Source of the DNA: Ceratopteris richardii
Lineage: Eukaryota; Streptophyta; Polypodiopsida; Polypodiales; Pteridaceae
DNA length: 64,000 bases
Direction of reading: 5' to 3'
Assembly: GCA_020310875.1 (NCBI GenBank)
Contig: CM035407.1
Span: 202,341,153-202,405,152, forward strand
A program made the position numbers and the translations under genes. Below the pieces are notes generated by a model. It was not told the origin of the DNA. It was given only the letters and a program-made list of their open reading frames with translations, and did not search any database. The stretch's first letter is position 1; each line of letters starts with the position of its first letter. Positions 57,641 through 64,000 of this stretch are shown here, piece after piece.

Positions 57641-59602
57641 GATTGATCAACCCCAATTTTACCCCAAGTACAACCTCGTTGCAGGTCATTTCATATCAGT
57701 CACTTGGTTCTTTTTTAGTTGGTTATCATGTTTATGCTCTTGTCTGATATCACGTCGTCAGGAATATTTGAGTGAATTTCCATGCTTTACGTTGATCGTA
57801 CCAAGTTAAATTCTTTCCTTTAAAGTTATTGATCACAAAGATATTATATTTCTGCTTGAACTTGAGTGATTAAGTAGTCTTCAACTTGACAGATACCTAT
57901 CGTCACCTTGACTTACTTCTAGCACTACTCATACTTAGCCTATGCTAGGAATTGACTGAGGGAGTTGAGAATAATCCAACCTCAATTGCTTATCCCTTGC
58001 TCTTGGGTGCTCAAGAACCCCATTCTCAAGCTTGCAGAACACCCTTGCTTTGGATGCCCTCTAGTGCTCTCAATGGACCTATAATAGCCCCACAGTTAGC
58101 TCAAGATTTAAGGCCTATTCAAGAAATTTGGGAATTATTCAAGTCCCATTTATATTACTTAATATGTTAACTTCTTAAGTTTGAGCCCAACTTTGTTACA
58201 CCATTTACAATATAATTATTCTTAATAATAAATTATCAATTTCATATACTCCAATCAAGGGATAATAACATGTTCTAGTGTGTGAATGAGTCAAAAAGTA
58301 AAACATTGGGACACAAAGAATTGTCTCAAAATCCTGTGTAATTCCCATTTTTCTTGAATAGGCCTTATTTAGCTTTAATTGACTCAATAGACTATGTCCG
58401 TGCATGCACGTCACAGACCCAAACTTTGCTTTGTTTTAATAAAAATTCCCTTAGAGATCCCTTAACTATCTCACACCTATAGATGGTCAACTTCAAAATA
58501 CTCTATCTATAACTCCACGTATTAGTTTTACTAGATGTTTGTGTGAGATTTGAAACAAGCTTTCCAACAAGCCCAAAATCACTAGAAATGGAGTTCCTAT
58601 GAAGAATTTATGACGGTTCAGGGTCCTGGGATTAAAACAGGGTTAAAACAGGCTAACAGGCAAACAAGATCTTTCTAATTATTCCCTCGGGGGCCTCACT
58701 ATGCACCAATTTCTTGAAATGTATGCCCAACTTTGCCCAAAATTTTGAAAATTAAAAACCCCCAAAATTTGGCCAAAAATGCCTGTCAATCACGATCGAC
58801 AGGGCTATCAATCATGATGGACATAGCTGTCCATCATGGCTTGTCAATCGCAATCGACAGATTCGATCGTGAGGGCTGTCAGTCACGATCGACGGTGTCA
58901 ATCACGATCAACACGTTTTTTGCAATTTCTAGTGTGATTTCAGTCAATCGTGGGTGTGGCCATCCCAATGGAAACATGGACACATGAGTTTTGGTGTCAA
59001 TCATGAAATTTCAATCGATCATGATGGATGGTATCAATCATGACTGACAGAGGTGTCGGTCGTGGCTGTCAAGTGCGATCGACGGTGTCGGTCGGGATTG
59101 ATAGGGTCTATCGGTCGTGGATGTTAGTTGCAATCGATAGTGTCAATCATGTTTGATAGAGAATTAAGGAATTTTTTAACTGTGATTAGTGATTTAGCAT
59201 ATGCTAGTCATGTATGTTGTGGTGGTGCACTTTGTTTTACCAATGGTCGAACTTTTCTGTCGATCGCGATTGATAGAGGTCAATGCCTTGGGACCTACAC
59301 ATACAATTTTCTCACCTGCTAGAGCTGCTGCAACTGCTATGGAAGCTGGTACTTGCAAGAACGTTTAAGAAAACACAGAAAACAAGTGTGCATACAAGCT
59401 CTCTCTCGCTCTCGCTCTCAAGTGGAAATGAGGAAATGAATGGAAATGGAGGTATATGGTCGTGGTGATGAAGATGATGATGAATGGATATGGTGTTTAG
59501 AAGTGAAGAGGAAGGTAAAATCAAGTAAAAGAAAATGCTTACCTATTCTTCCAACGTCTCTACTCTACGTCTTACCATCACACGCTCGTCCTCAAAGCTC
59601 GA
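57640..59602 (-). other. Element C untranslated leader
   Basis: About 2 kb between primer site and gag. The gag-proximal part (57640-58090) is conserved with B's leader. It contains the minisatellite at 58783-59279. Near 59315 (minus strand) is AGCAG/GTGAG, a good 5' splice-site match that aligns with the B candidate at 18407. About 58150-58750 shows only AT-rich sequence. Confidence 0.65.
58783..59279 (-). repeat. Degenerate minisatellite in element C leader
   Basis: An irregular array of units of about 20-22 bp built on CTGTCGATCGTGATTGACA and its variants. The best-kept unit, near 59259-59278 (CTATCAATCGCGATCGACAG on the minus strand), shares CTATC...GCGA...ACA with the B unit. The array is far more diverged than that of B. 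Confidence 0.8.
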
Positions 59603-59620
59603 TCCCTGGCAATGGCACCA
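59603..59620 (-). other. Primer-binding site, tRNA-Asp type, element C
   Basis: On the minus strand TGGTGCCATTGCCAGGGA, which matches the tRNA-Asp primer site of B at 15 of 18 positions; all three differences are transitions. It lies 8 bases from the LTR. Confidence 0.85.
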
Positions 59621-59628
59621 AAATTTGG

Positions 59629-60265
59629 TGTAGCTCAGTGGTGAGTAGCACCTCCTTTAATGTCAATCCAGGAAGACATGAGGATGGTATGAATACCTCG
59701 AGCAAGTGATGTACACAAGTGGTGATGGAGAAGCACACAAGTATGCACACACACATACACACACAAGCGCACACAAGCAAGAACAAAGAGTGGGACAATG
59801 GAAGCTTTGATTAAGATCAAAAGACAATTACAAGAGATCTTCTTTAGTTCAAACCACAATTAGTTCTCCCCAAAAATGAGCTCTAGCTCCTTTTATAGTT
59901 TTTGACTAGCTAGTGGCCCCGTCCATACCTAATGTCTGGCCTAGTTAAAAATTAGGTTCCTAGGCTATTTTGGAGGCTCAAATGAGCTCTTAAAATTATG
60001 AAAATTGGTACATAAATACTTTTAATACTCCTCAAGCTCGAGAACTCCTCAGCTTGAACAACAAAATGGAGTCGAATCTACCAAAGATGATATTTACAGT
60101 GTTCATGTAGTGATGAAAATCACCATTAAAATTGAATTAGCTTGAAAAAATTGAATGGCCTATTTGCCGGATCTCCTTTGACTTCTTTGCCTGCTTGGCC
60201 CTTCACTTTGCTCTGATTCCTTATGTCGGCTCCCTTGTCTTGAGATGCCCTGGATGCTGCCAACA
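59629..60265 (-). mobile_element. Element C 5' LTR
   Basis: 637 bp. On the minus strand it runs from TGTTGGCAGC at 60265 to GAGCTACA at 59629. It matches the A LTR over much of its length, with a TATA box (TATAAAAG) near 59890-59897 and the GT-rich run near 59735-59775. Confidence 0.9.
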
Positions 60266-61004
60266 CATAGCATAGTAGAGGGATATTATAATAGAAAACA
60301 TATGAGGAAAGAACCTCCATACTAACTTAGAGCTTATGAATATCCTACTAGAAACCGTCCACAAAAGCATTTAGATATCTCAAATATCTCAAATATCAAG
60401 CTCATATTAGGTTTGGATAACAAAAAAATTATAAATCACAAAAAATAGTTGAAGGCCAACAACTCTCTCATTGTCAAAATGTAGTACCTGTAAAATACGT
60501 CAATTATGAATGAGATCTTGAGAGAATGGTTGTGCCAATATACAATTTTGAGATAGTAGAATCAAATTCTTCAAGATAAGAGAGTCACTATTCATATCAA
60601 TATTATTGTGAAGATTTAACCTCAAACTATGATAACACGGATGATCAACCATATTATAGATGGGATATATAATGAAATGCTCAAGGGTTTGAATATCCTA
60701 GTCTCATGTATAACAATCTTAGAACTTCCTCTAGAACAAATCAATGATCACCTCCTCCAAAGAGGCTCTCCTATAGATGTTGTGGTGATCATCTCATTAA
60801 GGATTACCTAGTTCTCCAACTTCAAGATAGAAATGGGATTGTGTTCATTGTATAGATTATGATAGGGATCGACTCTTTACAAACTACCTAAAGAATCCCA
60901 ATATTACTCAATAGAACACTTAGATCCAGTTTATAGAGATAATGAAATCCTTAGGGAGTGAAATGGAGAACACCATTCCTATTAAAAACATGAATATAGC
61001 ACAC

Positions 61005-61054
<50 letters not shown>

Positions 61055-64000
61055 TGAAGTAAAGAAGAAATACACCACACGATTGGAGATCAAGGAAAGA
61101 GAAAGCATGCCAAAATTATGTTAAATTAGTAGAGGGATTGGAAAAGAATTATGATATAAGAATTTATCAAAGAATCCAAGAGCCAAAGCAAGAAGTCATT
61201 ATAGTAATTTGAAAACGATAAAACTTCACCAAAGATTGTAGTGCAATAGGAATGAAGATTTGGATATGCTAATCAAGAGAGTATTTGAAGAGAGAAAGTC
61301 TAGAGATGTGTGAAAAGTGCTATCCAAGAGGGTATTTGAAGAGACAAAGACCACATATGTGTGATAATATGATCAAGATTTCTCACACTATGCTTGAAAA
61401 ATTACCCTTCCCCAACTGTATGACTAGAATTATAGAAACGACTCTTCAAAAATCTTTCCAAGGAGAGCATCAAATGATTAAAAAAAGTCAAAATATATTG
61501 ATACACAAATCACCTAGAAAGATAGAATGCAAGGAAACAATAGAAGAAGAAGGTGATCAAGGACCTTTGATTCTAAATTGAAATGAATAAGAATTCTAGG
61601 AAAGGTTCAAGATCCTAGGTGGAACAAGGAATTCCAAGATCAACCACATATCCCTATCATAAGTTTATGTACCTTACCTTGATACATAGGAGCTTATAAA
61701 AGAAATTTATATTTCCACAAGGCTTCTAATGTATGCCTCAAAAGATGAAGGAAAGAAGAGCGACAACCAAATTGTGTTACAAAATTAAAGAAAGCTAAAA
61801 TTTGATGCACATTAACAATAGAAGAGATTCTACCTTTAAAATCATATCAATGGGAAATTAGCTCATCATCTAAAAAGAGAAAACTATATAGGAGAAGAAA
61901 CAAAGACCACAAAAGCAAGCGAATGTGCCAAAGAGGTCCATGTAGATAAAGTATGAGTATTTAGTGCACGAGAAAGGTCAATGCATATTTTCCAACTACG
62001 TTAATGGTTATTATACAAGCAAAATATCATGGATATATGAGAAAATGTTTCCATAGCCAGCAACAAAGTATGGGAGAAATGGGGGCAACGAGCAATTAAT
62101 TAATATCCTAACTTGTGGATGTTCGTTTAGAGAGACCGATTGGATTTCTAGAAAATTAATTTTAATCACTTGTGAAGTAAGTTCAAGAATACTCTAGCAA
62201 GAAAGGCATAAAATTATAAGATGATTAAGGATATAAATTTTATGATGCACTTGATAATTTTTCAAGGTTGGGGCATATATTCATTATGTTTTCAAGACTT
62301 AGGGGGGATATCAAGATAAATTTGAGAGATTTCTCATATAGAGATGTGCCCCATTTGCAATGGAATTCCATCCATGCAAAGGTAGATGATTCATCTTCAG
62401 ATAGTGTAATTTCAAGTGATCCCTCATAATTGTATGCTAATACTTATCTATGTCTTTATAAATAGAGCATGGTGAAATATAATTACAAGTTGGCTCTCAA
62501 GGAACATTCCATAATCTAAACCAATGGAGGATCATGCCTACATATGGATGTATCCACGAGTGAGAAAGTGGTTGCACTTAAAGAGTGCATAGATGAGGAT
62601 GGATGTGACCTAAGCTTATCCATGTTCATAATAGTTAAACAACACTCAAATGAGGAAATGAAAGGAGAAGAGAAAGATTGAATCATTATGGAAACTGATT
62701 TTTAGGTAGAGGAGAGCTTCTACATGAAGTTGATGCATTTTCTACCTTCAATAGAGGAGATGAAGTCCCACCCATATTCAAGTAGAATTTTATGAAGAAA
62801 ACACTGAGGAAAAAACTTAAATGAGAAGCACTAAAATTTTTTAAAAATTACGAAGTGGAGGAAAGAAAGATTGTATTCTATATGCCTAAGAGAGAGGTCA
62901 CCTCAGGAATAACCTATGAAAATAAGGGTTAGACAAAGTAACTGGTATTTATAATAGAAAAGGTGAAGAAACATGCACCTCTGTAGGAAATAAACTATTG
63001 AGAGAGGAGGAATAACAACTCATTTAATTGTTGAGAACATATGGAGATGTCTTCACATGGAACTATGAGGACTTGAAAGGAATAGATCTAAACATTTTGC
63101 TCACATTGAATCCAAATGACTACCAATTCTAAACCAACTAATAAATGAACTTAAATCGATAATGATGTTTACTTTGCCAAGATCAAGGAGGAGATACACA
63201 AGTTACTTGTAATAAGGTTTTGTCTTTTAGATTAAATGCACAAAGTGGGTGCCATCGATTTTCATGCTCCTTGTGAAGAATGAGAAATTGAGAGTTCGCA
63301 TCAACCTCAAAAGTCTAATATGGCCAACATTTGAGACAATCATCCTGTCCCTATCACTGATCACTTGTTTTGAGGGTTTTAAGAAAAGAAGTATGTATAG
63401 TTTCTTGGATAGAATATTTGGATACAATTAGGTAGCCATTGATCCTAAGACCAATAGAAGATCACTTTTTCAACTGAATGGGGAATTTATGAATTTGAAG
63501 TGATCCCATTTGGCTTTAAGCATGTCTAGGCTACCTTTCAAACATTGACTTGTCAAGTGTCCAAATAAGTTTTAAGGGAAAGAGAATTAGAGGTCTATGT
63601 AGATTAACTTTTTACTTTTTCAACCCAAGAATAACTATGCATACTTGAGTTGAACAATATTGTTGTCAAATATAAACAATATAGAGTATGTTTTAATCTT
63701 GAAATGTGTAACTTGATGGTATAACAAGGCAAAATACTAGGATACAAAGTCTCTGGTAATGGACTTGCAATGGATGAAGACAAAGTCAAGGTGATTTCGG
63801 AATCACCCAAATAAAAATTGCAAAAGATGTGCGAGGTTTCATGGGACATCTCAAATATTATTGTTGGCTTATCCACATGTATGCCATCATTGCTAAGCCC
63901 TTCTACAGTCTATTGACACATTTGACTGTATGGAAGACTATGAAAACGCATTCAATTAATTGAAAAAAAGGTTAAACGCAATTACCATATGAAAGTTCCT
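60266..64000 (+). mobile_element. Element G: ancient Ty3/Gypsy copy of the same family
   Basis: A heavily decayed plus-strand element running off the right edge. Eroded gag resumes at the C border: Y-Y-N-R-K near 60275, V-P-V-K-Y near 60486 and V-V-P-I-Y near 60530, which parallel B's gag at 28010-28250. C-Y-P-R near 61318 matches the later gag linker. D-V-P-H-L-Q-W-N-S-I-H near 62345 matches the block after retropepsin 1 in B, and an acidic region follows. RT traces run from about 63180 to the edge (L-R-V-R-I-N-L-K, S-F-L-D, G-K-I-L-G-Y). Many breaks (dozens). It is by far the oldest element here. Confidence 0.8.
61004..61050 (+). repeat. Compound microsatellite (GT)n(GA)n
   Basis: About eight GT units (61004-61020) followed by fifteen GA units (61021-61050). 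It lies within the eroded gag region of G. Confidence 0.95.

Larger units (their letters stand above)
49016..60265 (-). mobile_element. Element C, right segment: 5' LTR, leader, gag and pol
   Basis: The 5' two thirds of a giant Gypsy element on the minus strand. From right to left: 5' LTR, tRNA-Asp-type primer site, leader with minisatellite, gag, retropepsin 1, RT, RNase H, integrase, and the start of the second retropepsin-like domain, which continues past D at 42290. Sequence and order match element A most closely. It is decayed, with roughly ten or more breaks including some local duplications. CATAG at 60266-60270 may be its target duplication, but the left partner is out of view. C is older than D and B, which lie inside it. 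Confidence 0.93.

Noticed and set aside
59629-59660. tRNA-like A box (TAGCTCAGTGGTGAGTAGC) at the end of the C LTR, also present in antisense in A and B LTRs
   Set aside because: It resembles a tRNA D arm, but no convincing B box follows at a suitable distance; probably coincidence of the LTR end.

Overview
This window is plant nuclear DNA made almost wholly of nested LTR retrotransposons. I see no convincing host gene. The plant assignment rests on the LTR elements: a Ty3/Gypsy family primed by plant-type tRNA-Asp (18-nt match at 18100-18117), Ty1/Copia elements primed by initiator tRNA-Met, TG...CA LTR ends, 5-bp target duplications and deep nesting. This points to a large, repeat-rich plant genome; I cannot name the species.

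Layout. (1) 1-12766 (+): element A, a giant Gypsy element entering from the left edge and ending in a complete 3' LTR. (2) 12767-13929: unassigned AT-rich sequence. (3) 13930-15187 (+): element F, the 3' part of a Copia element with its 3' LTR. (4) 15188-60265 (-): element C, a second giant Gypsy copy of A's subfamily, split by two insertions: element B with its nested Copia element E (17514-40521), and element D (42296-49015). (5) 60266-64000 (+): element G, a much older Gypsy copy of the same broad family, into whose gag region C seems to have inserted. B (23.0 kb with its passenger, about 16.5 kb without) looks nearly whole and is flanked by GGCTG. E (6467 bp) sits in B's gag, flanked by GGTCA, with two 1013-bp LTRs that I read as identical. 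D (6720 bp) is flanked by CTCGT, has about 6% LTR divergence and carries no recognisable coding sequence. The inferred insertion order is G, then C, then D, then B, then E.

The giant Gypsy family (A, B, C, G) is the scientific interest. Its shared plan is LTR - tRNA-Asp primer site - long leader with a minisatellite - gag with three short zinc knuckles - retropepsin - reverse transcriptase - RNase H - integrase with two H2C2 modules - a second retropepsin-like domain - a tract of repeated W-V-P-K motifs - a conserved hairpin and 3' splice-site-like signal - a third ORF of about 1,400 residues - polypurine tract - LTR. The second retropepsin, the doubled H2C2 module, the hairpin and the large third ORF occur in three separately inserted copies. 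They are therefore family traits and not accidents of one copy. The third ORF has an N-terminal module, a Pro/Ser/Thr-rich middle, coiled coils and a C-terminal module that I do not recognise; no membrane segment is evident.

Element D is the second point of interest. It is a non-coding LTR element whose LTRs carry a tRNA-like pair of A and B boxes and a perfect 18-bp palindrome, and whose interior holds a tRNA-Lys-like sequence, another tRNA-like block, a CATGCA-rich cluster and a pair of adjacent hairpins. All comparisons and counts were made by eye.
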